Notes: generated from the sequence alone by a model not told the origin. DNA of 64,000 nucleotides from Undaria pinnatifida (GCA_012845835.1 JABAKD010000020.1:2118936-2182935), one strand, 5' to 3'. Positions 32,874 through 48,893 are shown, numbered from the stretch's first letter. Numbers and translations are program-made.

Positions 32874-35800
32874 ATGAGGCCAGCCTCTGCAGGATGCGCG
32901 CGCAGCCAACAAAGAAGGTCTAGACTGCAGGTTCAAGTGAGCAACCGGGGCTTGTGCCGATCAACTGATCCCCAAGACGCAGATGTGCAAATGCAAAGCT
33001 TCCTCGATCACGGCACCGTTCCCGTCTTGTCCTTCAAGGGCAGCCGCGAGAAAGTCGAGGCTTCCCTTGTTCGTCCAGCGCAAGCTGTCCGGGTCGAGCT
33101 AATGGGCATCGCGACGGCAATCTTGGATCGTGTCGTGGGAGAGTGGGGCTGCCTGGAGGACCTGGTAAAGGAAACTCGGGGCGAAAGCATCGACAGGGAC
33201 CAGGCGGAGGCCTTCATCGAGGAATATCTCAGGCATCATAACGTGCCCGGAAAGCTTCAGATTTGTTGGGCTAAGGGGCTCAGTAGCGGCGGAAAGTTGC
33301 AAGAGTATGGGCGGCGGGACGAACCGACCCTGCGGAAACTGAGACTGTGGATCAACAGCGGGTTCGCAGGAGTGAGCTTTTCTAGGAGCTTGATGGCCTT
33401 CGCCGACCATGAGATCTGCACGCACGCTGTACGCGCGATCAACGATCACTCCCAGGTATTAAATTAGTGATACGTACATTGTGTCTGTCACCTCGAGTAT
33501 AATTTCTTGCTGGAACTGATCATAGCCCATCAGCCGAAACACCTCTTTTGCCTGTTTCTTGACATTTTAAGTAGGGCACACGGCGGGTTGATAGAAAAAT
33601 GTAAACCCGGATGTGTATGGGGGGGGGAGGGCTTTGCCCTTGCGTTTGGAAGTGGCAAGGTTAGGGGTGGGAGCAATAGTGTTTTGGGGGGAGGGGTTAA
33701 GAGGGCAGGGCCACAAAGAGAGCGAGACGGCGGGGATCCTTTCGTTGCCACGACCGATAGCATTAGGCAGCAGTACCGCACAGACTTCTGTGCGTTGGAA
33801 TATACACGCAGCAGTTACAAACCAGCCATTTATATGGATAATGGGTTGTCGTTCGATGCTTTTTCGGGAGTGTATGGGTGGGTGGACTTGGCCCTTGCGG
33901 TTGGAAGTGGCAAGATTAGGGGTGGAAGAGGAAGTGTTTTTTGGGGGAGGCGAAGAGGGCAGGGTCACAGAGAGAGCAAGACGGCGGGGACTCTTTCCCT
34001 GCCACGATCGATAGCAGTATTAAACAGCAATACCGCACAGCCTTCTGCGCGTTGAAACATACGAGTAGTAGTTACAAACCAGGCATTCATCATGTGGATA
34101 GCGGGTTGCCGCTCGATGCCTCTTCGGAAGTGTTTGTGGGGGAGGACTTGGCCCTTGCGGTTGGAAGTGGCAAGGATAGGGGTGGGAGCGGTAGTGCTTT
34201 GGGGGAGGGGGTGAAGAGGGCAGGGCCACGGAGAGAGTGAGACGGCGGGGACTCTTTCCTTGCCACGACCGATAGTATTAGGCAGCAACACCGCACAGCC
34301 TTCTACGCGTTGAAACATACGCGTTGCAGTTGCAAACCCGCCGTTTATGTGAACAGCGGGTGGTCGTTCGATGCTTCTTCGGAAGTGTATGGGGCCGGGG
34401 ACTTGGCCCTTGCGGCTGAAGGGGGCAGGGCCTGGCCCAGGGAGGTACATGTAGTATTCGTAGTTTTTGGTTATTGGAAACATCGTTTCACGCTTTCATC
34501 TGGATGTTGCGTTCTTTCATCTTGTTTCAGGTTTTTGACATTCAACGCTACAATGTCAGATGGCAAATGACATAATAATAATGTGAAACCGAACGTTGAT
34601 ACTTCGCAGGTACAATTCAAATGACGCAGGGATGGGGGATGAATTGAGGGGGGATAAATTGGGTGAGAGTGATAGTAGTATTCGGCATGTTGTGTCGCAT
34701 TCCGCGTATAGAATGGAATACGCACCTCGCATCAATTGTCGGAAGGAAAACGCATTAAATATGTGCACCTGTCTGTATGGCGTTCTATATTGCTTTAACT
34801 TTGTGCTTTCTTGCGCTACAGGTGTGGGTAAACCATCGTGGTAGGTATGGGCTGACCTCAGGCGGACGAGAACGCCTCACAACGGAGGAGGGACTGGCCA
34901 CGCTGAACTCTTTACTGTGCTACCCAAGCCAGACACGGCATTTGTGGAGTGCAGCGATCCTATACTACTGCGCCGTTAAGGGCCAGGAAATGGGCTTTGG
35001 CGAGCTTCATAAGCACCTCATCAAATACGTACGTTGTCCTGCGAAGCGATATTGGTAAGTGCTAACCGATTAAGAACTGCACCCGCGTTTGTGGCATACA
35101 TCACCTTATTGTTGTGTTTCGTCGCGACTGCTCATGAACAGTCCCATGGTCGCCCACGAGCGCCCACGACATGTCACTACGGGATCTCACATGGGCGCCC
35201 ATGAGACGTTGCGGAAAGTCACGAGATTTCCCGTAAATTCCGCGGACACCCACGGAGCCTATGTGCAACGTCAAGGACACGGGAAATTCCATGACATTTC
35301 CCGAGGAGGCCAATTTCGACCCACAAACTTCAACTAATAACTCAGCTAAGTACCAACTTGTAAACCACGAATATGTAAATCAAAGTGACTAATGCACTGG
35401 AATAATTACTTCGTAGCTGCAAACAGTCTAACCACTAAGCACTAAGCACTAAGCACTAAGCACTAAACTGCTGAAAATAGTTCGAAGCACCCGCGAAAGC
35501 TCGTGGGGGCTCGCGAGCACCCGCCAAGAGCGCTCGGATCACCCGCGAGCGCTTGTGAGAGCTCCCGTGAGCACCCGTGCGCACCCGCAAGCGCCCGCAA
35601 GATTTAGCGAGCGCCCGCGACCTGTCGCGGGTGCGCGCAAGAGTCCGCGTAGCTCCGTCAAGCTGTTGAGAGCGCTGTTAAGAGCGACGTTGCAACAACA
35701 CTAGCGTCTTCCGTTCACAATCTACTTCCATCAGAGCTTTTTGGTGCCGTTTATGATGGTGCTGCTCTATCCAGAGAAGTACCGCGCGAGCTATCGGACG

Positions 35801-38800
35801 CTCACACGCCCTCACGGGCACTCGTGGGCGCTTACGGATGCTCACGGACGCGAGTGGGCGTTTGCGGGAGCTCGCGAGATCTCGTGGGTGCTCACGGGCG
35901 CCAAACCGCTCACGGATTCTCAAGGATCTGCTCACGGTGAGCTCACGTTCACGGGTGTTCGCAGGCGCTCACTGGCGCTCGCCAGCGCTCATGGGCGGCT
36001 GCGAGATCTTGCGGGCGCTCGCGAAATCGTGCTGGCGCTCACGGACGCTGGTGAACGCTCGCCAGATCTCTCACCGGCGCTCACGTGCGCTCCTTGGATA
36101 TCGCGGGCGCTCACGGAAGCTTTGTGTAGGGGTTTGCTCACGGTCAGCTCAAGGTCACGGGCATTCGCGGGCGCCCACGGACACTCGTGGGCTTGCGGGC
36201 CTCGCTAGATCGTGCGGGCGTTCGCGTGATTTCGCGGGCGCTATTGGGTGCTCACGGGCGTTTGCGTGCACTTGCTAGATCTCACGGGCGCTCACCGGCG
36301 TCCGTTAGATTTCGCGGGTTCGGTAGGTCGGCGTTATCGAAGGGCTCTCCGGGCTCTCCCAGGCCCAGGCGAGATCTCGAGTGGGAGCTTTCGCGAAAAA
36401 TCCCATGGGACTTCAGGCGAAACATTCCGCGAAGATGACTACTTCCTAAGCGAGTTTTCACGAGAGCCTGCGACATCTCGCGGGAACTCGCGGGTGCTCG
36501 AGAGAACTCACGGGTGCTCACCGTCGTTCGCCATATTTCGCGGGTTCGGTAGGTGGGTGTTATCGAAGAACCCTCCCGGGCCCTCCAAGGCGCTCGCGAG
36601 ATCTCGGGTGGGAGCGTTCGCGGAAAGTCCCACGGGACTTCAGGCGAAACGTTCCGCAAAGGGAACTTCCGGGATAACCTAAGTGAGTTTTCATGAGAGC
36701 CGGCGACATCTTGCAGGAACCCGCGGGTGCTCGCGAGAACCCGCCGTATTTCGCGGTCTCGCATGAAAAACCCGCTTGGGCTGTCGCGGGATGACTACTT
36801 TTCGCCGGAAAAGCGGTTTCTAAAGAAAGCCCAGGAGCGCCCATGAGAGGTCCCGCAAAAAAACACCATACTGCGACACGCCCCGTTGTACTCTCTCTGT
36901 ACACGTGTTGCGCGATCATCATCGAAATCAGCAACCATAAACAATCAAGTGCTTGGGGGGAGTGTATGTGCTGTGTGGCCAATCCAAAGCCCTTGACTAC
37001 TTTGCAACGTGCAAGAATGATGCAAGTCTGATTTTAAGTGCTTTCTCCCCCCAAAACGCGAGAGCACATCTAAACCATCTGTTCACGCTCGCCCGAGTGC
37101 TGCTCATCGAGTACCAGGTACTGCTTACCTTTCCCGGTGATGTTTTTTTCGTCACTTCTGAACAGTGCCGAGCTCACCACGAAACGGATGATAAAACAAA
37201 AACAACAGGTACTGCATCAGAACCAAGGGTAAAATAGCCGACATAGATGAGCCGGGGTCGTGTGGCAAAGGGCAGGTGTACCTGGAAGGAGCAGTGGACA
37301 TCCTTCGAGAAGTGGACGGGATCAACTTTCATATACTCTACTCGGGACGGGTGAGTCGGTTCACTATTCACCAATATATGGCAGCTTATTCAGTAGTCTA
37401 GACGTGTCATGCACGTGAAAACGCGCGATGTCAAGGGTGTACAAGGCCAAGTGTTTACACTAAAAAATCTAGTAGTGTGTCGCCAGCGAAGGGAAATTGA
37501 GGCAACTTTGTTGTCTGTCATGGGGTGGAAGTGCTGCCTCCTGACCTATTTTTTATCAAGACTACGGACTGCGTTTGGACGATGATCTCATGTAAGAACA
37601 ACAACAAACAACAACGGACAGTAACGATATAGACTAGGTGCGGCAACAATCAGTGGGCTAAGCATCTCTGTTAAGGAAATTAGTGGGGTATTAGTCCGTT
37701 GGACCACTTGAAACTGGTTAACCAAACTAAGCCTTATAACACTCCCCCCCTGAAACGGCGGGATAGCAGGTCGGCCGGATATACGGCGGACCTCTGTCAA
37801 CATCCAAGCCGTTTCATTTCCTGGGGATACCGGGGAGAGTATTTTTCAAGTTCACCCATGCCATGGGGAAAATCTGAAAAGATTATTATTGTGGATGGTG
37901 GGGATCGAACCCACGACCCAAGAAACCCATGGTCTGTCGACGACGCCATTTGTTAAGGTTATTAGTGGGGTATTAGTCCGTTGGACCACTTGAAACTGGT
38001 TAACCAAACTAAGCCTTATAACATCTCACTACGATGGAGGAGATGGAAACCAAAAATCAAGTTCCGAAATGTTGAAGGCTGCAACTTTTCATGCTGGGTG
38101 CTGCGACCAAGACACTCGAATTGACAACAGCGTCGGCAAACCATTCAGCATTCATTGCATACCGCACTCGTAGCAGGGATAAGTGTGCCCACCGGTTCTC
38201 GGTGTTTTCTCCGTGAGTACAGGTGTTAACACCTTCAGATCTAGTAGACTATGTTCGCCGGAAGCTACCGTTAGCTTTTTCTCATAATGATGCTGGTGGG
38301 ATTCGCGCGAAAACGAAAATTGGGCATCCCAAGACCCCCGTTCGGTGAGAAACAACCGGGGGGTACCGGCAATCAATGAGTTGACGCTTTACCTCGCTGT
38401 GATATGTATTTCTCCTAAATTACCTAGGTGCCATTGAGCAAGCTGGGGCGAGTGAAGCGCATTGTCCGGCCCTCCCTGGTGACCTTGCCGAAATTTGTGC
38501 AAGACCAGGAGAAGTACAAGGCTGTCCTCAAGCAGATCGGTCGTCTCAACGGTATCCTGCCTGAGACTCTACACATGGGAGTGGTGCCCAAGAGAGGCGA
38601 AAGGCAGGCCAACGGCTTTTTACCAGACTCGCGAGACTTGGTTGTTGGTAGGAAATCCACACTCCGAAGAGTTTGCTCAGTGGACCTACCGTACGGAAAA
38701 TTGCAATCATCGCCCAAAACGGCCGCCATATCTCCCGTCGCTGTCGTTCCATGCCCGGATGGAATGTCGAGTTCCGCCCCCAACGTCAAGGGCGGAGCTG

Positions 38801-39153
38801 CAAACTTCACAAAACATTCTAGACTGAGGGCCGACGAATCGAGCTGTTGCGACGCACCTCCTGCCATTCCTTGTTCGGATGGAGTATCGAAGTCCACCCC
38901 CAAAGACACCGGTAGAACGAAATCCGGCGGAACTGCGAACAGCGCCGAATGTTTTGGAGTGGGAGCCGACGAGTCGAGCTGTTGCATCGAGGAAGCGGAG
39001 GGACACGACGGGGGATTGACGGATGACCGCAATTTGGAGGCCTTGCACGTGCACGTGGGGCATGGACTCGATGGGAGTGCAGTTACCAAGTCGGCACCAA
39101 CCAGCATTTCAATATTAGTGCCAAACCGATTGCAAGCGTTCCCTCCAGTATAG
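32874..39153 (+). CDS. MATCAP/KIAA0895-family (DUF1704) tyrosine carboxypeptidase
   Basis: Five exons: 32874-33455, 34822-35054, 37209-37350, 38428-39153, with an uncertain 5' end (the fifth would be an unseen upstream exon if the true start lies further 5'). Joined phases are consistent (0, 2, 0) and give about 560 aa. Family landmarks: ADHEICTHAVRAIN (the HExxxH zinc site of MATCAP), then VWVNHRGRYGL, LTTEEGLATLNSLL (third ligand region), LWSAAILYYCAVKGQEM, WYCIRTKGK, GQVYLEGAVDIL, INFHILYSGR and LPKFVQDQEKY. MATCAP enzymes remove the C-terminal tyrosine of alpha-tubulin. The C-terminal 190 residues are an added Ser/Cys-rich tail with a repeated ADESSCC motif and HVHVGH. Introns of 1.4, 2.2 and 1.1 kb carry a minisatellite, a GC repeat block and a mini LTR element. 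Confidence 0.88.
33600..34440 (+). repeat. Minisatellite, about 255 bp unit, 3-4 copies
   Basis: The unit CCCTTGCGGTTGGAAGTGGC...GAGGGCAGGGCCAC...GAGACGGCGGGGA...CGCACAGCCTTCTGCGCGTTG...GTTGTCGTTCGATGC recurs at about 33640, 33890, 34150 and 34400. It lies in the first intron of the peptidase gene. Overlapping open frames here are by-products of the repeat. Confidence 0.9.
35437..35466 (+). repeat. 7 bp microsatellite (CACTAAG)n
   Basis: Four to five perfect units, just before the GC-rich repeat block. Confidence 0.9.
35480..36775. repeat. Degenerate GC-rich palindromic repeat block
   Basis: About 1.3 kb of variants of GCTCGCGGGCGCTCACGGG. The first 200 bases are written mainly as the opposite strand of the rest (GCGCCCGCGA versus CGCGGGCGCT). 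Two larger units at about 36300-36450 and 36540-36690 share CATATTTCGCGGGTTCGGTAG, TATCGAAG..CTC and GGACTTCAGGCGAAAC. It fills part of intron 2 of the peptidase gene. Long open frames here are composition artefacts. Confidence 0.85.
37669..38023 (-). mobile_element. 355 bp mini LTR (TRIM/SMART-type) element
   Basis: Two 73 bp direct repeats (37669-37741 and 37951-38023) differ at two or three positions and run TGTTA to TAACA. Read on the minus strand, the purine tract CAGGGGGGGAG directly precedes the downstream LTR, and TGGCGTCGTCGACAG follows the upstream LTR after two bases as a candidate primer site. The interior also has a tRNA T-arm-like hairpin (GTGGG TTCGATC CCCAC). TCTC flanks both ends as a probable 4 bp target duplication. 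It lies in intron 3 of the peptidase gene. Confidence 0.8.
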
Positions 39154-40405
39154 TAGCTAGATCAACGAGTCGTTTGCACCCGTGGGCGGTTAAATTAAGC
39201 GATAAGTGTACTAGCTTTCGCTGCCGGGTCGTTCCTTCCCCTATTCAAACCAACGCCCACAGTTAGGGTGCTGCAGATGCATTCTCATTCGGGCGACTTG
39301 CCATGCGTTGATCAGACCGCACGGCTGGGCATTTCGTAGGCGAGGTGGTAGGCACACCACACATAAAAAAGCGGCGAGTGCATCGCGAAAAAAGCTTTTT
39401 TCCAGCGATGTTTCCACAGGATTCATAAAATTTAGGGCCAAGCACCTCGTTACATGGTAACACCCTGGTGGCGCTCCCCGTACGACAGTTCGAATAAACG
39501 ATCGAAGGCATGCGATGACGCATTCGATGCTGTGGCAAACATAAAGGCCACTTGCCGAACAGCAGTCGGACGGGAAGGAGCGTTGCGCAAACACGGATGG
39601 CGGGAACTCAAAACTCCCATGGCAGCTACATAGGCTCAGCACCCACCACCAAACGCATCAAGTACCTGGCGTGGATTGAAACCGAGAGCGAAACTATCTT
39701 TCATGTTCAGTAGCCGGTTTCCTGCGACCACGGATAGTAGTGGGCAAAATAGCTACACGATTTGCACGTTCGCCATCAAAGAATAACTCTGGGGTATTAG
39801 TTCCACGTTAAAGTACGTTGTAGTGGCATTGCGTGTATCACATCTTCACGCCACACGGTACTCACCCACGGCCTCTAAAATGACCCAAGCAAGATAGTTT
39901 CCTCTGCAGATAAAATGCCGGGTAAGGGCACTACTACGACTGGCCCACACGGCACAAGAAGAAACCAAAACGATGCGTAGCGCACCCCCTCTAAATCCCC
40001 TGCTCAAGCAGCCGCTTTCCCGACTATCCGGCAAGTGCGGCACCGAGCGACTAAACCGGCAAGCATGACAGAGAGGAATCCACCTTACGCCTCTCCCAAT
40101 ATTTTCGAGATCATGGGCGTGCGCGCGCGAGTGCGCACGCGTGTGTTGAGGATCTTTCGATCCGTTGCTGGCTCTATGATGCCTATGGCGCCAATGAGCG
40201 CGGTGAGAACAGACATGCGAACGATGCCCCCTCCCTGAACGTCGCCAACTTCGCTTCTTTCCACGGGGTGGCGGTGTGGTGCGGCCACAGTAGGTACCCT
40301 ACACAAAACACAAACTGGTATGCTGGTAGCCCCCCCCCCCACCCTCTTCCGCCCCGCCTCCTTGTAGGCCAAGTTGCCTGCCCATTCTGCCTGGCTGGTA
40401 CGATA
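39154..40405. other. Intergenic region between convergent genes
   Basis: It separates the 3' ends of the peptidase gene (+) and the acyl carrier protein gene (-). I see only short frames, a C run at 40330-40339 and no recognised repeat. Confidence 0.5.
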
Positions 40406-44078
<3,673 letters not shown>

Positions 44079-44288
44079 TGTTTCCAGTCACCTGAATTAG
44101 TGTGATGAAAGCTTGTGGAGTCAGGCATCGTGGAGCAGAAGAAAGATAGTTGTGGTGACGTGGAAAGGCTTTCTGCAGAAGGGAGGGGGGGTTGTAGTTG
44201 GAGCAGCACAGCAAACACAACGCACAATCAATCGACAATCTGCCTGTGACTGCTGTTGCCCAGTGTTGGAACGGGTTGGCTCAGAAGG
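44079..44288. promoter_or_regulatory. Shared promoter region of two divergent genes
   Basis: Only about 180-210 bp separate the start of the acyl carrier protein gene (-) from the start of the methyltransferase-like gene (+). Both promoters must fit here, which suggests a bidirectional promoter. I see no clear TATA element. Confidence 0.5.
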
Positions 44289-47200
44289 ATGGAAGGGCAT
44301 AGGGCACAGCCAAATGCTGTTTTGGACGCGAAAAAACGGCGGAAAGCAAGCAAAAAGCGTCGGAAAAGGCTTGCCAAAGCTGGGTCGTCGAAGACGAGCA
44401 GCACACCCAGCAAACCCAGCACACCTCCCCGCGAAGGCACAGCAAGATCAATTTCTGGCCACAGCGGCGTCACCGACATCGCAGAAACCGAAGAGGCAGC
44501 CGCTGCCATCTCCGGAAAGAAACGACCACGGGAAACAGCTCCAGGGGAGAAGTCCAACAGCGTCTTCACCCATCCATTTCCGACGGAGTATGGTGACCAT
44601 TTCGAAACCCCTCTGCAAGCGTACCGAGACGTGGAAGGAGCGCTGGCTTTGTTGGCGAAATTGCTGGGGAAGAAGAGGCAGCATCTTCGGATCTGGGACC
44701 CTTACGTGAGTGAAAGAGGGATTTCGTAAGATCGGCTTACTACTGTATGTACTACCGTACCCTGCAGATCAGCTCAGCTCAGCAGCGCAACGCAGCGCTA
44801 GCTCAGCAGAGCGCAGCGCCGTGCGGTGCCGTGCTTTGCCGTGCTGCAGTCTTTGCTGTACTTATACTAGTTCGTGCATGCCAGTAATGTACGACGTATC
44901 ATACCACGTACCGGTACTGTTAATATCACACGAGGTTTGTACATATTACATTGTTGGATCACAAACAATGCACCCCCAGCTCAGGTCAGCCCGGCTATAT
45001 ATAGCTCAGCAGCGCAGCGCAGTGCGGTGCCGTGCCTTGCCCTTCGTTTTGCGGTGCTGTGTCGTGCGGCGCTGTGCGTTACTTCGAACATACAGCAGTA
45101 GTACCAGGTATGATACAGGTACCAGGTACCATTATGTACCTGGTATATGTTTCATACTCGTCTTTTTGCTTTCTTCAGTTGTGATTGTCCTCTCTCGGTC
45201 CCCATGTTTCCCCATCCCCGCAAATACCACATGTACTGCCGTTCAGAACGTGACATCAACAAGCACACAGCACAGCGCAGGGCAAGTAGCTCTGCGCAAG
45301 CACCTCAACTATCAAATCGCACCAAATAATCACGGTCCTCTTCTTCCTGCCCCCTTATTACATGTTTCAGTTGCATTTTTCCTTGCGCGAGCGTAGCGGG
45401 CGGCGTCAGCCGCCCGCGTAGCGGAGCCCTGTGCTTTCTTTAGAACACACAAAGTACCACCAGGTATTAGGCGAAGTACCGGGTACCAGGTACCGGTAGT
45501 TCGTGCGTGTGTACTCGTCTTTTTGCTTTCGTCGTTGAGTTTGTCCTCCATCTCGGTCCACTTCGCGATTTTTCCTGCGCAAATTTCACCCGTACTACTG
45601 CCGATCAGAATGTGATATCGCCAACATACACCACAGCATAGACAGGGCAATCAGCTCCGCACAAGTAGCTCTTGGCATTATCAAATCGCTAGTTGCACTA
45701 TATCATGGGCCTCTTCTTTCTTCCCCCTTCACACTCAGTTGAAATTCTTCAACCTTGCGCGAGCGTAGCGGGCGGCGTCAGCTGCCCGCGGAGCGAAGTC
45801 CTTGTATACCTTATCTCAAGTGCGGGCTTTAGCTGTACGCCATCCAATCGAAGGACAGAAGGCTGCAACCGTTTGGAAGTCACTTGTCAATGTCCGCGGC
45901 GAGTTAGCCGGGAAAGGCTCTATCTCGCCTTTAATAAGCCTTCCTGCGAGTAAGGAAGCCCAGTAAGTTGGATTGTCGGCACCTCCAGAAAGCGACCACC
46001 AGGTCATTACTGTAGTCTGATTAGCAACTAGTCAGTGACTTAAATCGTGCCGACTCATCTCTAAAGTTGTCCTGTTGACCCTGGCGGCATCCTGGCAAGT
46101 CACGGTCCTATACAAATCTACTACTGGTATACACTATACCAGAAACTACCGTAAAATGTCCTACCCGTTGCTATTCAGTGTTGCGAGAAAGACCCGCGAA
46201 ACATTTCGCATGCGGCGAAAATAGTTGAGCAGCCCGAAACGCGTGTTACACGCCTTCCGGCGCCTGTTGCTCAAAACTTCAATTCCGACCAACAAGTTAC
46301 GCGCGCGAAACAGCGCAACAGCTAATTAATGTCCTGACACGCACAACTTTTGGCCAGGACAAGATATTGATGCATGTTATCTAATACATGCACCGGTGTG
46401 CCGCTCGGTTATCCCTCCTGAAACCAATACCTTGGATTTTATCGGAGCACGAAAGGAACGCGCGTGATACTGTTAATTGCATCATTCATGCCTTTTCGTA
46501 CATACGCCAGCGTCACCATCAGGTATCTTCGAGGCGTGTCTCCATTGTTGTGCCTAGAATGAGCACGCAGCACATAACTTCCAAGAGTATTGCCCATTAT
46601 ATCCAACCCGGTGGTGTCTTTTTTGCAGGCAATCCGGAGATATACCCTCAGATTGCTGACTTAACGTCGATGGCTGATGTTTTTTTGCTTCTTTTTTTAC
46701 AATTGGTAGATTACCTGGTGCTCGGAGTATATGCATAAATAGCAGCTTGCGAAGATGAGTATCGACCCCAAACTCACAGCTGACGTTGTTAAAACTTTTT
46801 TTCTGTATAGACGTTGAACCGACCTTCCCTCCGTCGTGCAGTTCTGCGCAGGCCGCACACCCCGCCTCCTGGCCAAGCTGGGCTTTCCGAAAGTGGAGCA
46901 CCACAACCAAGACTTCTACGAGGTCATCCGAGACAACAGGCAGCCCAAGCACGATGTCCTCGTCACCAACCCCCCTTACAGCAGCGACCACAAGAAGCGT
47001 TGCCTGGAATACTGCAGAACTTCCGGCAAACCCTGGTTTCTGCTGGTCCCTAATTACGTGGCAACGAAAGACTACTATCGGTTGGCGGTGCTTGGGTCGG
47101 CGGCAGGGGTGGATGGCGAGCCGTTTTATGTAGTTCCTGAAACGAAGTATTCGTTTGATCACCCTGAAGGCACAGGACACGCCGACTCCCCATTTTCCGG

Positions 47201-47393
47201 CGTGTGGTACGTGCATTGCGGGAGCCATACCTCGGCTGTGTTCGAAGGCTTGAAGGCGGATAAGAGGGGGGGTGTTTCTGTGCTGCGTTCGTTGGACGAG
47301 CTCAGCCGGATAGGGGCGGTCAAGACCGAGCGGCGACTTAACCCGAGGCAACGGAAGGCGCTCAAGAAGAAGCGGAGCGCTGAGGATCAGTAG
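44256..47393 (+). CDS. Methyltransferase-like protein with NPPY motif
   Basis: Two exons, 44256-44705 and 46842-47393, joined in phase 0 (tac|gtgagt to cgtgcag|ttc), 333 aa; translation may start at the second ATG, 44289. The N-terminal 90 residues are Lys/Arg/Ser-rich with nuclear-localisation-like KKRRKASKKRRKR. The folded part has HFETPLQAYRDV, LRIWDPY|FCAGRTPRLLAKLGF, HHNQDFYEV, HDVLVTNPPYSSDHKKR and WFLLVPNYVATKDYY. DPYFCAG and NPPY fit motifs I and IV of a class I S-adenosylmethionine-dependent methyltransferase; NPPY is typical of enzymes acting on amino groups of bases or proteins. The C-terminus is basic. The substrate is unknown. The 2.1 kb intron is rich in repeats. Confidence 0.85.
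45150..45800 (+). repeat. Diverged tandem duplication of about 350 bp
   Basis: CGTCTTTTTGCTTTC...CTCGGTCC...GGCAA.TAGCTC...TATCAAATCGC...CTTGCGCGAGCGTAGCGGGC (45160-45415) recurs at 45517-45790 with many substitutions. Both copies end in the inverted repeat GGGCGGCGTCAGC.GCCCGCG. It lies in the intron of the methyltransferase-like gene. Confidence 0.8.
46742..46790 (-). repeat. TIR-family end motif next to an exon
   Basis: GCAGCTTGCGAAGATGAGTA...CTCACAGCTGACGTTG ends about 50 bp before the exon 2 acceptor of the methyltransferase-like gene, a position like those at 7.0 kb and 43.3 kb. Confidence 0.65.
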
Positions 47394-48884
47394 CAGGGGT
47401 GGGGCGATGTCGCCGAAATTTTTCAACACGACTTATCGTTGTTATCCGTAGTCTAAGCAATTTGCGTGTTTTTGGGTTGTTCGGACGGGTGTACTGCGAG
47501 TCCTTCGTTCTAGTACGTGTGCTCTGGTCTGTCTGTGCCATGGAACTGGTATAGGAACGATCGCACTCCGCTATAATCAAGCATTTTCACCAAGAAATCG
47601 CCAGCGTGCTGAGATGGCTCCTGTTTCGGCATTGCCTACGGACGCTGCAATTTTTTTGTAGTTGCGCTCCGATGCGCATAAAGTCCGAATCGCACGGAGT
47701 CCCAACTCGACACGAAACAGCATTGTTCTGATGCTGGATATGTATTTTCTTTACACATTGTGCGCGGGGCGACGGAAACCGCGCACTGCTTCCCAAGGGT
47801 TGTGTTTGTGTCGTATGGTCCGCTCATGTAGACATTCGAGCGGATAAGTCGAGGCGCAATCTACTAGGTCACGCCCACGGAGGCAGCTGCGAAACGATGG
47901 CACCAACACTCGGATGACGGTAACCCGGTGTTTCACTGGATATTTTTATTGACAGTCCCGTCGACCTCCCTGCTTCCGCTATCCTGGTCCCACGCCAAGC
48001 TTCGACCGCGCCCTGCTTCCGCGGAGAACCATCATCCTACGCCATGCTGATTCCACAACGCAATGGTTCGATTGCCATTCCGATCCGATCCGTTATTTTC
48101 GACCGAAGGTGCGCGCATACGATCGTTTGTATCGTTCCCCGCAAATCGAGCACATTAATTTGAGGTCTTGCAAGGAATCTCAGCAAAACGGTCATCCACA
48201 TTCGTATCTACCAGGAAGGTGCACGCCCGGCTCGTCGGGCGATGGTGGCGCCGCGAGACTCGCAATGGTGGGATCCGCGGAGCTCATCTATCGCGCGTTA
48301 AACTTCTCTGTAGGTCATATATGCTTCACTGAACGTTTCGAGACCAGGAGAGACTGGCGTAGAAAAGAGAGGACTCTGTCCGCGCGACAGGGTGTTTTAT
48401 GTTGACGTCGTCACTATTGTTTGGCACAACACAAGACCAAGGCGAGCAAAACACGCAGAGCCTTCTTGGTCATTGACCCCAAGTGTCTTTTGCGGCGACT
48501 TTTCATTTTGGGACGTGTACAAGCATCGATCGAATTTGAAACGGCGAGGGGGACTTTGATTGTATCCATATGCACGACAACAGGCACCCACGTTGAGACG
48601 ATATTATATTTCATAAGAAGGCCATATCGCGCACGCCAGGAGCAGAGAAAAGGGAGCATGCGATGCTATCTTGTCGGGGATGGTGTGCGAGGTACATGGA
48701 TGCGGGCGCGGTGGGAGTGGCAGAGCGAAGGTATAAAATGGTAGTGGAGGGATCCAACATATGATGCCTCCAAACATACGTAGCTTTAAAAATGGTACTC
48801 CCGAGAGGGAGAACCGAACAGTACTTGAGAGCTCTTAGGAATTGTCAAGGGAGCTGCGCGAGTAAAATGGCAGCGGGGAGTAGG
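47394..48884. other. No recognised gene
   Basis: Frames on both strands are short or mirror each other (for example 48421-48744 + with 48397-48659 -). None has a family motif or supporting splice sites. Confidence 0.4.
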
Positions 48885-48893
48885 GCTCCTGAC

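Noticed and set aside
33507-34483. Frames of 130-180 codons on both strands in the minisatellite
   Set aside because: The same repeat is open in several frames at once, which is a composition effect in an intron.
35741-36682. Frames of 140-155 codons in the GC-rich block
   Set aside because: They result from a stop-poor repeat; the amino-acid pattern follows the DNA repeat in every frame.
37886-37953. A tRNA gene on the minus strand
   Set aside because: The T-arm is perfect, but the acceptor stem does not pair and the anticodon arm is poor. The region lies between the 73 bp LTRs and is better seen as part of that element.
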